Positions 35,149 through 48,550 are shown, numbered from the stretch's first letter. The stretch is 64,000 bases of DNA from Tetragonia tetragonoides (GCA_038025085.1 CM076139.1:52432807-52496806); one strand, 5' to 3'. Notes: generated by a model from the sequence alone, not told the origin. Program-made: numbers and translations.

Positions 35149-35228
35149 GTTGAGATGGCCGAGTTGGTCTAAGGCGCCAGATTAAGGTTCTGGTCCGAAA
35201 GGCGTGGGTTCAAATCCCACTCTCAACA
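35149..35228 (+). tRNA. trnL-AAG: tRNA-Leu (anticodon AAG), copy 2
   Basis: It is nearly identical to the copy at 33947. The acceptor stem GTTGAGA/TCTCAAC pairs fully except for a G-T-type pair. The variable arm, however, reads GTCCGAAAGGC, one G shorter than copy 1. The anticodon loop TTAAGGT and the T arm are intact. A pol III T run follows within about 30 bp. Confidence 0.9.
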
Positions 35229-36182
35229 CTAAACCCTCTTCTTCTTTTTTTCCAACTAGAATTTGCTGCATTTTTAAATTTTAGACTTATCTACCAAAAA
35301 AAATAATAATAATAAATAAAATAAAATAAAAAAATATTAGACCTATCAAGTTATAATGAGATAGTGACTGTGAGTCTCGACGAGTTAAGCTCAAGCCTCA
35401 AACCCAATTTCAGCTCCAGGAAAAACATAAACGAATCGAGTTTGAGTAACAATTTGAGCTACACTCGAACTCAAAATCAATCTATTCTTAAAAGGAGATC
35501 AAGGGAGCTCCTTTATACTTGAGCTCAACTCATTTTACTATCACCCCCTATTCTACATATTATACCTAAAATTTAAACACGGTTACTGTCCTAAGATCAC
35601 AAGTAATATAGCCTACAACCAAATTTGTTGGATCATCAAGAAGGAAAAAGCAGTGCAGCACCAGAATCCCACAAAGCAATAGTAGTTGTATTAGCAGCTT
35701 TCTAGTTTCAGTAACAATTGATTGGGATACTGACCGAAGTTGAAGTCTATTCACAACCACACACGATGCTACCATACACAAATCTAACTTGCATGCAAGA
35801 TAATAGGATATTCCTGCATGAACTTGTTAATCACTTCAGTATACATTAACAGTAGAACAAGGCTTAAGAGAAAAGACACAAAAATCAAATCCGAAAATTT
35901 TGTACTACCATTTCTTCTCCAGCAGATAGAACAAGGCTTAAGAGAAAAGAACACTGTTCTTACTATTCTTCCCAATTAAGAACTTGAATTTGCTGAAAAA
36001 TCTATAAACATTGTACAGATGACACCAGCACAAAGACAAGGTGAGATGTAAATATGCAGCAATCCAGGCTTGCCCATTATAGCACATCATGCAGGAACAG
36101 GAGGCAAAAAACTTATCTTTGAGTGAATAGTACTGCGCATCACACCAGCACGAACTACATTTGACTTCCAGCAGTAATGTCC
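35229..36182. other. Gene-free stretch: tRNA flank and VAMP 3' UTR side
   Basis: No gene is recognised. A 20-base string (AGAACAAGGCTTAAGAGAAA) occurs twice, near 35852 and 35927, as a short direct repeat. The part near 36182 should carry the VAMP 3' UTR. Confidence 0.45.
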
Positions 36183-38965
36183 TCACTTCAGACAGCTGGG
36201 AAGTGCAAGACCATGACTGGCAAATGCAAGAATGACGTATATGATTACCAAGAGGATGAAAATCAGTGCGGCACTGCAGGATCATGTAAATATTAATCAG
36301 TAGACGAGCAAAAAAAAAAGGTAAATATTAATCAAGAACATTTCTGTGAATTGAGATATCTAAAAAGGCATAAATTAATACTAATTAAGAAGAGTAGCTT
36401 CTAAGCACAAGACTACAGCATATCAACATATCAGATTAAATCTTTGTATCAAAAGTCATATCATCAGCTCCATCTCATGACAAGAAAATGACTAACAAAT
36501 GACATCCAGCTGAGTGGCAGGTTAGTGGACATAGGTGCTAGAAGTAAGAACAAATACCTGCCCGCACAAATCAGGATCAAAGTTTGGATATTAAACAAGC
36601 ATCCGAAAGATAGCCTTAACCAAATATAATGACAGTAGAAACTGGTAGAGCAGAAATTACTTTGGCAAACAGGATGGTATTAAGTATTAACTATTAAACA
36701 TCCAACTCCCCTTCCATGAGATGAGAATCAGCAGCCAATCATGAAATTCAGTCCATGGCTCCCAAATAAACAGAGCATGAGAGCTTATGCTTCCCCACAC
36801 GCCCTTCCCCCCCCCCCCCCTCCCCGAAACACCCCCACCAAAAAAGCTACATCAAGTTGAGGTATGTCACTCCACAATATTTATCAGTACACAACTTGTG
36901 AAAAGAGGGAAAGAGATAAAGAGGTTTGAGTACATACATAAGCTTGACATTTCTCCACCACACGGTGCTTCTGAAACGGCGAGCTTGCTTTCTGAAGCGA
37001 AAAGTGTTTCCTTGCAAGTTGGCTGTTTTGTCAACCAATAATTCCAAGCGATCACCTCTATCTAGTACTTTATCAATGTTCTCTATCATAACATTCCGCA
37101 CCTAAGTCAATAGAGCACATCAAACAGACACATTAAACAGCAGAACCGTATCAAGAACATTCAGAAACAGCACATCGCAATCTTAAAGAAAGTTAGGAAA
37201 AAAAATCCAATCAAACAACAATTTCGTTTGTGAACATTCAAAAACAGTATATACCATTCTTCATGAAAGTTGGCACTCATGACTCACCTGGTTCATTTCA
37301 CCTCTTAATCGGTTGATCCTGTCAGCATTTGGGTCACTTGAATAGTATTCCATTTGTTGGCTTAGAACCCTCGAAAATTCATCATTCATGGCATAGGCTT
37401 GGGCCGTAAGTACTGCACGTCCATAGGTCCTCACAAATCTTTGATGTATATCTTCAAGAAAGGCAAACGGTATTCTACCTGTGCATATGCAAAACTATAA
37501 TAAGGGAACTATTACATTTAAAGAATAATGAGATCAGGAGAACCGAAAATGTCCAGCACAATAAATTACACCTCAAGACTCAGAGTGCATTATATGACTC
37601 ATGAAGCCCCAAGCAGCATAGGTTTCGAACCTTATGATGCTTCAATGAAAAGACATTACTTCACATGTTGCCAAGTCAAGCCCCAACTAAAGATGCATTT
37701 AGCACATTCCTTGGTCAAACTAGGGCACAATGACATGATATGCTTCAAGTGTAATTTCTCCACATGATCGTAGAATAAGTGGCAACAAAGTGCACCTGTG
37801 TAATACTCCAGGAAACTAAATTACAAAATAAACCCAAGGACTCCTATTAATTATTATTCCCTTCTTAAAATTTCTCTTAACCCTCTTGCCCCTCTCTCCC
37901 TCAAACAAAACCTAATTTCTGCATTCACTAAAAAGGAAACTCAAACAACCGCAGAGATACAGGAACATTGGAATGCCCAGATAAGCAGCTCCAGCTTCTT
38001 TAAACTTCTGTTAGCTTGTCATCAATAAATTAAGAAACTTGCTACCCATAATTCCTCCCTTATTTCTTTTGTAATCAATTGTAGGTAAGCACTTAAGCTC
38101 AATGAGACTAAGCAACTTGCTACCCAAAAATCTCCCTTTGTTGACGAATAAAAATAAAATAAATAAATAATTAGGAGCCCAAACTTCTCTATTTGACAAT
38201 CAGGACATTTTAATTATCAAAAAATAAACAAAAAATATTCAGGACATTTGAACAACCAACAAAATGGATTTCACACATTTCAGCTCAAGTGGCCAATTGG
38301 GTTTTGTCTAATTAGGCAACCTGCTACCCATAAAAACCAAATTAAAGTGCTTAATTTCTCATAAAAATTGAAAATTAAATTAGGTGAGAGTGAAGAACAT
38401 ACGGCCAAGAATAAAAATCACTTATTGACAATCAGAATATTTAAACAACCAACATCACTAATTTTCCAAATTACCCATGCCCCTTAGGCCCTTATGGCCT
38501 TATTGACTATTTAAATAAAACCCTAATCCCCCCTTTTAACATTTAAAGCTCAATGGAAGTCTCAACTAAGCAACTTACTACCCACAATTCCTCTCTTTTG
38601 CTATTGACAATTAAAACAAAAAAGAACCCAACTTTTGCTATTGACAATTAAAACATTCAAATAACCAACATAATCAAATCATCAAATGGCTTAATTTCTC
38701 TTTAAAATTAAAAAGTAAAATAGGAGAGAGAAAAAGAGAACATACGGCCAAGGGAGTCATCAGCCATACAAAGAACGGTGAGACCATCGGTGCGGTTAAC
38801 GTGGAAGATGTAACGGTCCTGAGAGTATGACACGTGGCTATCGTTGGTGGTGCCAGGGATGTTATCCAGAATTTGTTTCGCGATTGTTCCGGCGTTTGTC
38901 GAAGTAGCGCTATGCTCCGCTAGTACCACCGCCCCTCGCGCCACCAGTCCGTATAATATCGCCAT
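36183..38965 (-). CDS. VAMP711-like: VAMP71-type R-SNARE (VAMP711-like)
   Basis: Four exons join in phase to 221 aa: 38746-38965, 37288-37478, 36938-37101 and 36183-36273. The longin domain occupies residues 1 to about 110, starting MAILYGLVARGAVVLAEHSA. The R-SNARE motif is at about 125-185 (VRNVMIENIDKVLDRGDRLE) with the central arginine in DRGDR. The basic stretch FRFRKQARRFRSTVWW leads into one C-terminal membrane span (IAALIFILLVIIYVILAFA) and a short luminal tail. Length and order fit the VAMP711-713 group, which acts in vacuole and late-endosome membrane fusion. No lesions are seen. The choice of VAMP711 over 712 or 713 is not resolved. Confidence 0.95.
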
Positions 38966-40430
38966 TTTCTCTCTCCTCTCTCTCTCTCTCTATACTGTTA
39001 GCACGGCATGGCCATGTCTATCGTTTCATTTCTGTAATTATTGATAGTAGACCGACAAGAAGATTTGGATTGAATTTGGATTGGATTGAATTTGGAAAAA
39101 GGGAAATTCTTTTTTGGGATCTGATTGATTGATTGGAACTTGAAAAGGGTTTTAGGGATTTGAATAATAGGAATGGTGTTTTGGCGGAAAAAAGAAATTC
39201 CTTTCTTGTTTGTTTTCTTGTTTGTTTTCATTTGGATTTTCATGCCAAGGATTTTATTTTTCATTTTCTATTTTTGGGGGAAAAGGCCAGGAAATCAGAC
39301 TCATGATGGATATTTTTCACTTATTTTAAAAACGCTGTTTTTTTTCACTAATTCATTAAGGTCATTTGAATGATTTTTCACTGATTCTACCACTGATTCT
39401 CATTGATTCAGTAAGCTCTTACCACTTACTGATTGGATAAGGTTTAATAAGTGAAAAAAAACACACCCTTAGTTTAATTCAATTCAATGAGTATTGTCTT
39501 GCATAGTTCCTGACATTTTATTGGCCATGGGGCGAAATACAAAACAGGGCCCCCAAGCATCATAACTTCTTTTATTAACCCAAAAAAAAAAAGTTCAATA
39601 CCTACAATTGCACGTCGAAATTTTTTTCTTTGTTGAAAAATTGAAAATTTAGATGGAGTTGGAGATGAAGTCAAGATTATAGATGGAGGGACGAAAGCAG
39701 AAGTGATTTAGCCAAAGGCAATAATCACCCCTTAGTAAATGACAAATATATACCTCAAATAGAAGTAATGTTTGCCTTGAAATGGGTGATTGTAAAAGTC
39801 GTCAAAATTTAAGGTAAACTCATGTGTCTTCTTCAAAATATTATACTAGTGTGCATGTTTCAACTCTTTTTGGGTTTTTCTTTAATTTAATGTTTTCTGA
39901 TGGGTTGACTCGCTTCTAACTTTATTGTAAAAAAAATCTTTTATTCTGTTTTGGTGCTAAATTTTGATTAACTGGTAAATAAAAACTAAAACAACACCAA
40001 GGCGGATTTGGAGAGGTTCATCCGCGGCATTACTCTTAATTTGTTTAGGAAAAATTTTAAAGTGTTGGAGGGAGGGATGCCCTCAAGTCATGGTAATAGT
40101 CATTCATTGGTCGTCTATTAGCCTTTTACAAAAAAGAAAGAAAAAAAAAAGTCAATTCATTGGCTTGTGTGGTGCCTCTATAAAAGTTAGAGGTACCTAC
40201 CCCTAAATGACATTGTTTGTTGTTGCATAATAGTTCTACTTATTATGATAAGTCATACTGTAAACTTTATCTATATTTAACTGAGTCCTTAGGAAACGAT
40301 TATTAGCCTTTTATTAACAAACTTGAGAATACTCTGTTATAAAATTCTTCTATCAAACATTATCATAGTAGACAATGGATCAAAATGAACTAAATACATC
40401 AAAAAATTATTGAAACAAAATATGGGTGGC
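38966..40430. other. VAMP promoter/5' UTR side and gene-free DNA
   Basis: The 5' UTR has a CT-rich run just above 38965. No other gene is seen up to the satellite array. Confidence 0.5.
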
Positions 40431-42750
40431 AAATGTCAAATGTCCCAGCGCCCAACGTGCCCCATGTCCCCATGTCCCAGCGCCCTTATCCCATGTCCCA
40501 TGGGTGAAATCGGAGTTCGGGAGCCGGATGACCATCCCGAGGCATTGTAGGTCCTTTAGGGTGGCGATAGACCTCCCGCAGAAGTTTGGACAAAAACAAA
40601 AATTGAGTCCCGAGAAGCCGAAAATCAATGGCTAATACACGTTTTTTGGCCTTCTTGCAGGCCCCGAACGAAGATGGGTATTTTCGCACTACGTCGCACG
40701 GACACCCTTAAGGAACATAAGAGGCCCCCAAGGTACATTATCGGGTCCCTCATAGACTTGTAAGCGCGTTTTTATAGGACCACCAATGTAAAAGCCAGAA
40801 CGCCGAAGGCCTGAGTGATATAGAAGTTCGGGGATCCGGATGACCCTCCCAGAGGCACCGAGAGTCCTTTAAGACCACGATAGACCCCCCAAAAAATTTC
40901 GGGCAAAAATGATACCCGTGCCTCTGGAAGCCGAAAACGAAGGCTCCAGAACACGCCTAGGGGACATGGGAAGCCCTCGGGGTCGCTTATCTGGTCTCTG
41001 ATAGGCTTGAAAGGGCGTTTTATGGGACACTAGTGTAAAAGCGAGAACACCAAATGCATGGGTGATATCAAAGTTTGGGGATCCGGATGTCCCTCGCGGG
41101 CCACCGAGGGTCCTCTAGGGTCATGATAGACCCCCGGAGTAGTTTGGGCAAAAATGACACCCGAGGACCCGAGGTCCAGGAAGTCGAAAACAAAGGCTAA
41201 TCCACGTTTTTTATGCTTCCGAGAGACTGCGGAACGAAGATGAATATTTTTGCACCACATCCCACGGAACACCCCTAGGGGTCATGAGAGGCCCTCGGGG
41301 TCGCTTATCGAATCCCTAACAGGCTTGGAGGGACATTTTACGAGACAGTGGTGTAAAAGCCAAAACACCAAAGGCATGGGTGATATCGAAGTTTGGCGAT
41401 CCGTATGTCCCTCCCAGGGCACCGAGGGTACTCTAGGGTCAAGATAGACCCCCAAAAAGCTTAGGCAAAAATGAATCCCGGGCCCCGGTGGTCGAAAACG
41501 AAAGGTATAATCCACGTTTTTTGGGCTTCTGCGAAGCTTCGCAACGAAGGTGGATATTTTCACACGACATTGCGCGGAACACCTCTAAAGGACATGGGCG
41601 GCCCTCGGGGTCGCTTATCCGGTCCCTGATATGCTTGGAAGGGCATTTTACCGAACACTGGTATAAGAGCCGGAATACCAAAGACATAGGGGTTAGAGGA
41701 TATCAAAGTTCGGGGATACAGATGTCCCTCCCGGGGCACAGAGGGTCCTATAGGCTCATGGTAGACCCTCTGGAGAAGTTTAGGCAAAATTGACACCCGG
41801 GCTCCGGGAGGCCGAAAACAAAGGCTATAATCCGTGTTTTTTGGGCTTCCGAGAGGCCCCGGAAGAGGGTGAATTTTTTCACACCACATTGCACGGAACA
41901 CCCCCAAGGGGACGTAGAAGGCCCTCGAGTCACTTATCCAGTCTCTGATAGGCTTGGAAGGGAGTTTTCAGGACACTGGTGTAAGAGTTGGGACACCAAA
42001 GGCATGGGGGATATCAAAGTTCAGGGATGTGGATCCTCCCAGGGCCTTGAGGGTCCTCTAAGTCATGATAGACCCCGTTGAGAAGTTTGAGCAAAAATGA
42101 CACCCGCGGCCCCGGAAGCCGAAAATGAAGACTATAATCCACGTTTTTTGGGCTTTCGGGAGGCCCTGGAACGAAGGTGGATATTTTCGCACCACATCTC
42201 ACTAAACATCCTAACACCTTTAGGGGATGTGGGAGGCCCTCGGGGTTGCTTATCTGGGCCCGGATATGCTTGGAAGGGCGTTTTACGGAACACTGGTGTA
42301 AGAGCCAAAACACCAAAGATATGGGTTGAATCGAAGTTCGGGGATCTGGATGTCCCTCCAAGCGCACTGTGGGTACTCTAGGGTCATGATAGACCCCCAG
42401 GAGAAGTTTGGGCAAAAATGACACCCGAGCCTCGGGAAGCCGAAAACGAAGGCTATAATCCACTTTTTTGGGCTTCCGGGAGGCCCCGAAGCGAAGGTGG
42501 ATAATTTCACACCACATTGCACGGAACACCACTAAGGAACATGGGAGGCCCTCGTGGTCGCTTATCCGGTCCCTTATAGGCTTTCAAGGGCGGCGTTTTA
42601 CGTGATATTGGTGTAAGAGTTAGAACACCAAAGGCATGGTTATATCAAAGTTCGAGGATTCAGATGTCCCTCCCAGGGGTTACTCTAGGGTCATAATATA
42701 CCCCTCGGAGAAGTTTGGGCATAAATAACACCAAAGGCATGAGTTAACGC
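40430..42750. repeat. Tandem satellite-like array, unit about 315 bp, about 7-8 copies
   Basis: An anchor like AAGTTCGGGGATCCGGATGT occurs near 40514, 40828, 41072, 41389, 41706, 42018, 42336 and 42649. Spacings are 312-318 bp, except for one of 244 bp that reflects an internal deletion. Other recurrent blocks are ATAATCCACGTTTTTTGGGC, GGATATTTTCGCACCACAT and GGGAGGCCCTCGGGGTCGCT. It is clearly GC-richer than its surroundings. Many long overlapping frames on both strands here are by-products of the repeat; none shows a known domain. Confidence 0.93.
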
Positions 42751-44740
42751 TCATACTCATATGTTCTAAAGATATTGTAAATGCAACTCATTGCGAAGTA
42801 TTTTTCGATAAGAATCTAATGGTGTAATTTATTTATGTCATTGAGATGTATGAAAATATTATATATGATTTTGAATATTTAACAAAAATTAACCTCTCAA
42901 AAAATCCTAAACAACAAGGAATTATTGCAAGGAAGAGTTTAATTCCAATGGAAAAAAGAGGACAAAACTTGGAAAAAAAATATCATTTGATTCGTCAATT
43001 CTAAAAAAAAAGTAATATGCAAAGTTGCCTGGTTGAGTGATAAATGGAAATTCACGGAAAGTTACAATCTTCACCCCTTATAGTGCACCTACCCGTTTTC
43101 ATTATTGGTGTCCCAGATTGCCGTTTATTGCCAAGTAATCAGCTAATTAATGAACATAGTTCCGATATAGTGTCCCTGTACAAATTTATTGTTCTTGTTC
43201 TTGCATGCAAAATTATGTAGAATTTATTTATGTCACAAAGTTCAGTACGATTCTTATTTATCAAGTTCCTAATAGAACTATGTGGTGGATATTGCAATCT
43301 TTGGTAAGGTAATATCAAGAGGTAAGGACATAGGGCATTTATATTTTAACCATATATTTTAACCATTAGCTCAATATCAAAAATGAGTGAACAAAAGTTA
43401 AATGGATGTCATCATAGAACAACTATGTGGTGGCCATGACACACTTGGGTGGTACTTTAAATTTCTAGTGGGAATTTATTTGAAATTTAACCTATCTATA
43501 CATTGTTCCTTTCTTACTTTAAATATCTTTGTCTTTTGGTGATGATGATTCATGATAGGATGTTTTCAGAGCTAGATTGGTTGAATTCTCTGGAATATCA
43601 TGATCGATCGATCGAAAGCTTTCAACAAAATCGTGGCAGCAGCGTTTCTGCTTCCTGCTAATAAGTTTACTACTAGCTAGGTCACTAAGTGACCACATGC
43701 CATTACCTCATAACTTGGATCATATGGACAAATTAAACGATGGACATACATACTAGAAGGTGTTAAACGAGCGCAACAAGCATTGAACTCAGGACGTGTC
43801 TAGAAACAAGTAAAGCCAGTGCCACTGTATTAAAGCTTCGCGCTCGAAGGTGTTAAAAGATGTAAGGGAACAATTATTTAGCTAGCTACAATGTGAATCA
43901 ACTTGAAGGGGTTACTTCAAACATTTTTTATTTTGTGGATGGTGTAAAGCAAACACTTTTAGAATAGCCTAATAGACATAGTTATACATATATACCCCAT
44001 AATCCAAGTATATAGGACTTACATTCTAACATTATAAAACAACTTCTATACATGATAAGCCTATTAGAAGTTACACAAGAAACTTGCAGTCACTATTCTT
44101 TAAGAGTGTATAGGATAAAACTCTGTATGTATGTAATAACCCGTAAGGCTCAGCAAAGATGACTTATGGAAATTGAACCCATCTTTATCATGAAATTTAA
44201 CTTTACGACTAACTTCATAACCTCTTTATTATGAATTTAAATGAACTCTATTGGCAGGAAATAGTTGTGACATGCATTGGTAATTCTTAAAGTTAAACCT
44301 AAGTTGTTCATTTTGATCAAAACATCCTTGATATTAATAATAATACATCTTTTGTAACTAGTTATACCACCCTAAGAGTAATACTATTTTCCTGAATATT
44401 TTACGAGTAAAATGATAACTTAAGTGGGCCTATTCATATTGGACAAGAAGCATATAATCAGTTACTATTTTTCTGAATGTTTTAAAATGATAAACTTAAA
44501 GAGTGGCTATATTATTTCCTGATAAGTGTAGAACACTTGCCACCAATCCAATACAAGCTAAGGGATCAAACCAAATTAGACAACTATTTGAAAGTGATTT
44601 GATTTTAGTAGACCCCAACCAAAAAAACTTTTTACAGATATTTTCATCTTCCTCGATCTCTTCATATTTTTCCCACTTTAATTTGTGTGGCTTTACAAGG
44701 ATTTGTGAGGGAAGAGTTGCACATGGAGGGGCAATAAGTT
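42751..44740. other. Gene-free AT-rich DNA
   Basis: About 2 kb with no gene recognised. Scattered short AT-rich sequence only; the right end leads into the promoter of the proline-rich protein gene. Confidence 0.5.
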
Positions 44741-44822
44741 AAATTTAATTTCATCACAAACTTACAAAATTTCCAACTCATTATAATTCATCCCTTTTCT
44801 CTCCCTTCCACACACTACTTCT

Positions 44823-44828
44823 TTATAA
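44823..44828 (+). promoter_or_regulatory. TATA box of the 8CM proline-rich protein gene
   Basis: TATAAG within CTTTATAAGGACC, about 70 bp before the ATG at 44899. Position and context fit a plant TATA box. Confidence 0.6.
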
Positions 44829-44898
44829 GGACCCCTTACCCCTCCTAAACCAACTCACCCAAACCCAAAAAAACCCCTAAGGAAAAAAAAAAACTACT

Positions 44899-45306
44899 AT
44901 GGCTACCACCACCAAGCTCATGGCTACCACCCTCATTTTCTCCCTTCTCCTCCTCACCATCTCGCCGCTCTCGGACGCCTGCGGCTCATGCGGCTGCTCC
45001 ACACCACCAACGGTCCCCGTCCCCTCGGCCCCGTCCCCACTGACACGCTGCCCCCTAGACACCCTTAAGCTAGGGGTTTGTGCTGATGTCCTAGGACTTG
45101 TCCATGCTGTCCTTGGAAAACCACCATCTGGGGTACCATGTTGTGCCCTACTTAAAGGGCTTGCTAACTTGGAAGCTGCAGCTTGTCTTTGCACTGCCCT
45201 TAAGGCTAATGTGCTTGGGATTCACTTGAATGTTCCCATTTCTCTTAGCCTTATCCTTAGTGCTTGCCAAAAGGATGTCCCTGAGGGCTTCAAATGCCCA
45301 ATGTAG
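44899..45306 (+). CDS. Hybrid proline-rich protein with 8-cysteine motif
   Basis: A single exon of 135 aa. Residues 1 to about 26 form a secretion signal ([20 protein letters not shown]...DACG). A short, weakly Pro-rich linker follows ([12 protein letters not shown]). The C-terminal 8CM domain has the pattern C...C...CC...CxC...C...C: RCPLD, GVCADVL, PCCALL, ACLCTA, SACQK and the final KCPM. This is the lipid-transfer-like fold of the DC2.15/EARLI1 group. Such proteins are secreted to the cell wall and linked to development and stress. The start is set by the signal peptide, an upstream TATA box and no intron. A long AT-rich 3' flank follows. Confidence 0.93.
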   Translation: MATTTKLMATTLIFSLLLLTISPLSDACGSCGCSTPPTVPVPSAPSPLTRCPLDTLKLGVCADVLGLVHAVLGKPPSGVPCCALLKGLANLEAAACLCTALKANVLGIHLNVPISLSLILSACQKDVPEGFKCPM

Positions 45307-46240
45307 ATGAAGAAAATTGCCAGTTAAGAAGAATTGTGATCATCATGGATTTATTTTTATTTCTCTTTTTCAATGTATTTTTCATTTCTAGCTTATTAAG
45401 ATGGGTTATTACATAGATTTGATATTTCATAGCTAGCTAGCTAGGTTTATATTTTGCATGTCGTGGTGTTGTTGTTGTTGTTGTTGTCATTATATGTGAA
45501 TAATTGCTTGTGTTTTGCACTCAAGGAAGTGATGCTGTTTACTTTTTAGTAAGTAGTATTTCGTTTGTTTTAGTTTTTTTGTTAAATAGTAACGTGCATA
45601 TGAATTGTCACAATTGTGTACCAATAAGCTTCTGGCAGATGTTTTTTGCCCCACACATATCTTGTGTACTGTGTGGTATAGACTTATTTAATTTTGAAGT
45701 CGTTCAGTTTTGCATTTATACCAGATGTTTTAGAGATGGACTCATATGTTGTAGGAGGTACATTGATGAATGAGAGTGAATACAAAATTATTAATTCTTG
45801 TGTTTTAATGTGGCGAAGCAGTACTATATACTATATTCTCACTTTAAATATTTAGCACATTCTATATTTTTCGTTTTACTCGTACCTATTATGCAAAATA
45901 TGTCTTATAAGCTGATGGTTGGAGACTCAATTAATGTTTAATATCTTAATATCTTTATAAAGTTATTTCCTATTAGTAATAAATTAATGAAGGGGATCAG
46001 TGTTAGCCAACTAGCCTCTTGCTAATTCTCTCATTGACATGCCAATTCAACATGATCTAAGTTCCGACACACAAAAGTTCCTTAATCCATGTGGTACATT
46101 ATCAGTTGAAACAATCATCTGCAGCTTGCTTGTGTACATGTTTGCGTAGGTTTGTGGTTTTGTACGTGGTTAAGCTTAATCTTTTAATGTTCGTGCTTGT
46201 TGTGCGTGGTTGCCTCTTCATAGGTGTTTTGTTAGGTTGA
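45307..46240. other. 3' flank of the proline-rich protein gene
   Basis: It holds a short (GTT)n run near 45468-45486. No further gene is seen. Confidence 0.5.
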
Positions 46241-46247
46241 TAATGGT

Positions 46248-46271
46248 GAGCATTCAATATATTGAATGCTC
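46248..46271. repeat. Perfect 24-bp palindrome
   Basis: GAGCATTCAATA followed by its exact reverse complement TATTGAATGCTC. It may be the fused ends of an excised or collapsed TIR element. Confidence 0.85.
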
Positions 46272-46307
46272 CTTATTACTCATGGATATTTAGGGTAAAT
46301 TTTGGCA

Positions 46308-46500
46308 CAACTAGTTGTTTTGATAACTAAATAGTCAAATATGATAAGAAATCAGTAGAAAATAACTATTTTTTAATGAAATGGTACAAATTAGATGTTT
46401 TGCAAGGTGAAGTTGAAAGATTTTATAGGTGACATTTAGATTTTAGTTGTTTTTGGAATTGAAAGTTGAAAATAATCTGATAAACGTTTGACCCGGTATC
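46308..46500 (+). mobile_element. MITE remnant, same family as 6129-6403
   Basis: The order GGCACAACTAGTTGTTTTGA, GATAAGAAATCAGTAGAAAA, ATGAAATGGTACAAATTAG, GAAAGTTGAAAATAATCTGA matches the minus strand of the 6.1-6.4 kb element. The ends are less well preserved. Confidence 0.65.
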
Positions 46501-47532
46501 TCATATAGTGAAGTTCATATATTCGTCACTTACTAAATATGCACCCCCTAAGTCCTTCTAATAAGCCTTCGCCTAACTAGCTATATTGACGAGGTTAGTG
46601 CTACCGCTGGTTGTTCAATTAACTTTTTTATGTTTGTTGTTGAACACGAGAGTCCGAATATAACGTATGCAAGGATGTCTTGTGCTAGACCAAGCTAGCT
46701 GGAATTCAAACACGAGATTTAGCTTCATTCTTATTAGTCATCGGGTTCTTCTACCATTTGTATGAACACTGGTTGAAGGTCCAACATAAAAAATTACCTC
46801 CTTAATAATTTTCATTTATTTTTACAATTTTTATAAAAATAGTAAGTAGTTTGATCTATCGACAAAGACACAAAGGTCCAACCAAAGAGGCAATTTCACT
46901 AATTACACCCCATTTGACAATGATGTATTGGTTTATTGATTAAGATTAAAACACTGGATATAGTAGATTATAAATTCGATTTCTCCTCTCAAACATATGT
47001 CAATTTGTTATAATGATTTTGGGTGTCTCAAGGACAAATAAAAAAACAAATTCCACCCTATCATGAATGCCATTTAAGGATAAACTGATCAGGACACTTG
47101 GAGTAACGCGTATGCCCGCCGTACACCAAACGTATTAAGTAGTACGTTGCATTCATTGTTTTCGAAACAACATTTGCCACAATTGGAAAGAGATGAGATA
47201 AGAGTTTTCTTTTTTTTTTTTTGGGTGCAAGAGAGTGCCAAGCCCAAATTCGAGAGCTACAATTACTACGTGGCTCGCCAAACCACTTAGCCACACCTAT
47301 TATATCTTCATATAAAACATTTCTAAGGGGTGGGGGGAGCTTCACTAAAAAAAACAATGGCCTCCTCTTGATCGCATCCATGATTGACCTAGGTTATAAC
47401 TTATAAGCGATTATTACATTTGTCTCTGTGTTTCACTTTCCCTACTTTGGCTTTCTCACTTTTCTCTATCGGTAGCTAATTGTATCACATATATCAAATT
47501 TCTATACCGGTATGCCAATGGCTTATTTAAAT
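46501..47532. other. Gene-free stretch
   Basis: AT-rich with several short T and A runs. No gene or clear repeat is recognised up to the hAT element. Confidence 0.45.
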
Positions 47533-48550
47533 CAGTGGCGGATGCAAAGGGGGACAGGTGGGGACAGTGGTCACCCCATTTTTTTTAAAAAAAATCTGTG
47601 ACTTTTTTTTTTTTTTTTTTTTAATTTGCAACTGAGAGTAAGTCACGTGAATTTGGATTGCTCCTCAAACTCTCTCACTCTCTCAGCGCCTCTTCCTTTC
47701 CTCACACACACACACACGACATAACTCCTCTCTCATCCCCTCACCATCTTTGCTTCTCCTCTGTCCTCTCAACTCTCGCCTCACACACGACACTACTGGG
47801 CTACCGGCGCCGCGCAGGAGAGACGAAGTACGGGCTCGACTGTCGACGGCAAGGCTCGACGCCACGGCGAGGCTATTGCAAATTTGCAATTCTGCGAATC
47901 CAAATGCTCTTATTTGTTGAGGTACACCACCTTAATTCTTTCCCTCAATCCCTCTCTCCATAGTTAGTATAGATTATAACTTGTGGGTTTTGAATTAGAA
48001 CTTAGAAATTGAACAAATTTGAGTAATTTGGTTTATTTAACTCAAATAAGTTGAAATTAGGGCTTGAAAAATAATTTATTAGATTGGTTTGAGTAATATT
48101 GTGAACTGATTATTCATAAATTGAATAAATGTTTAGAGGTGTTTGTTAACTTGTGGTGCTAATTTCATTTAAAAATGGGTATTTATTCATTGGAGTACTC
48201 TTGTTCATTGTAGATTCCATTTTTTTCTTGCGTGGCTTCACTGGCTTGTAATATTGAATGATTATTATTGAATAATATTGAATGATTGTTTGGTCACTTT
48301 CGTAGAGAAGGATGTCTTTAGTGAAGTAACCAATGATGAGGTGCTCCATCGGTTCCAAAATATGAAGACTCGTCGAGGACAAATGTAACTTTTATTTGGT
48401 TATTTTGTAATTTTTTTTCTTCTACCCGCAGTAGTTGTAATGTGGAATTGTGTGACGCTTTGATATTAATTTTTTTTTTTTATGTAATATGCATCGATTA
48501 TTTTCACTTGATTTTGTCACCTTATTTTCCGAATCCTGGATACGCCACTG
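47533..48550. mobile_element. Non-autonomous hAT transposon
   Basis: It starts CAGTGGCGGATGC and ends GGATACGCCACTG (imperfect inverse ends). It is flanked by identical 8-bp repeats ATTTAAAT at 47525-47532 and 48551-48558. At 1018 bp with no transposase frame, it is a deletion derivative. The interior has a CT-rich stretch at 47660-47780. Confidence 0.92.

Noticed and set aside
36787..37101. Plus-strand frame of 84 codons
   Set aside because: It is the antisense of VAMP exon 3 and its flank.
41030..42532. Many open frames of 60-170 codons on both strands
   Set aside because: They repeat with the 315-bp satellite period, have no domain or signal, and overlap on both strands. They are by-products of a GC-rich repeat.
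44877..45194. Minus-strand frame of 105 codons
   Set aside because: It lies opposite the 8CM protein gene, which has a signal peptide and a full cysteine motif on the plus strand.
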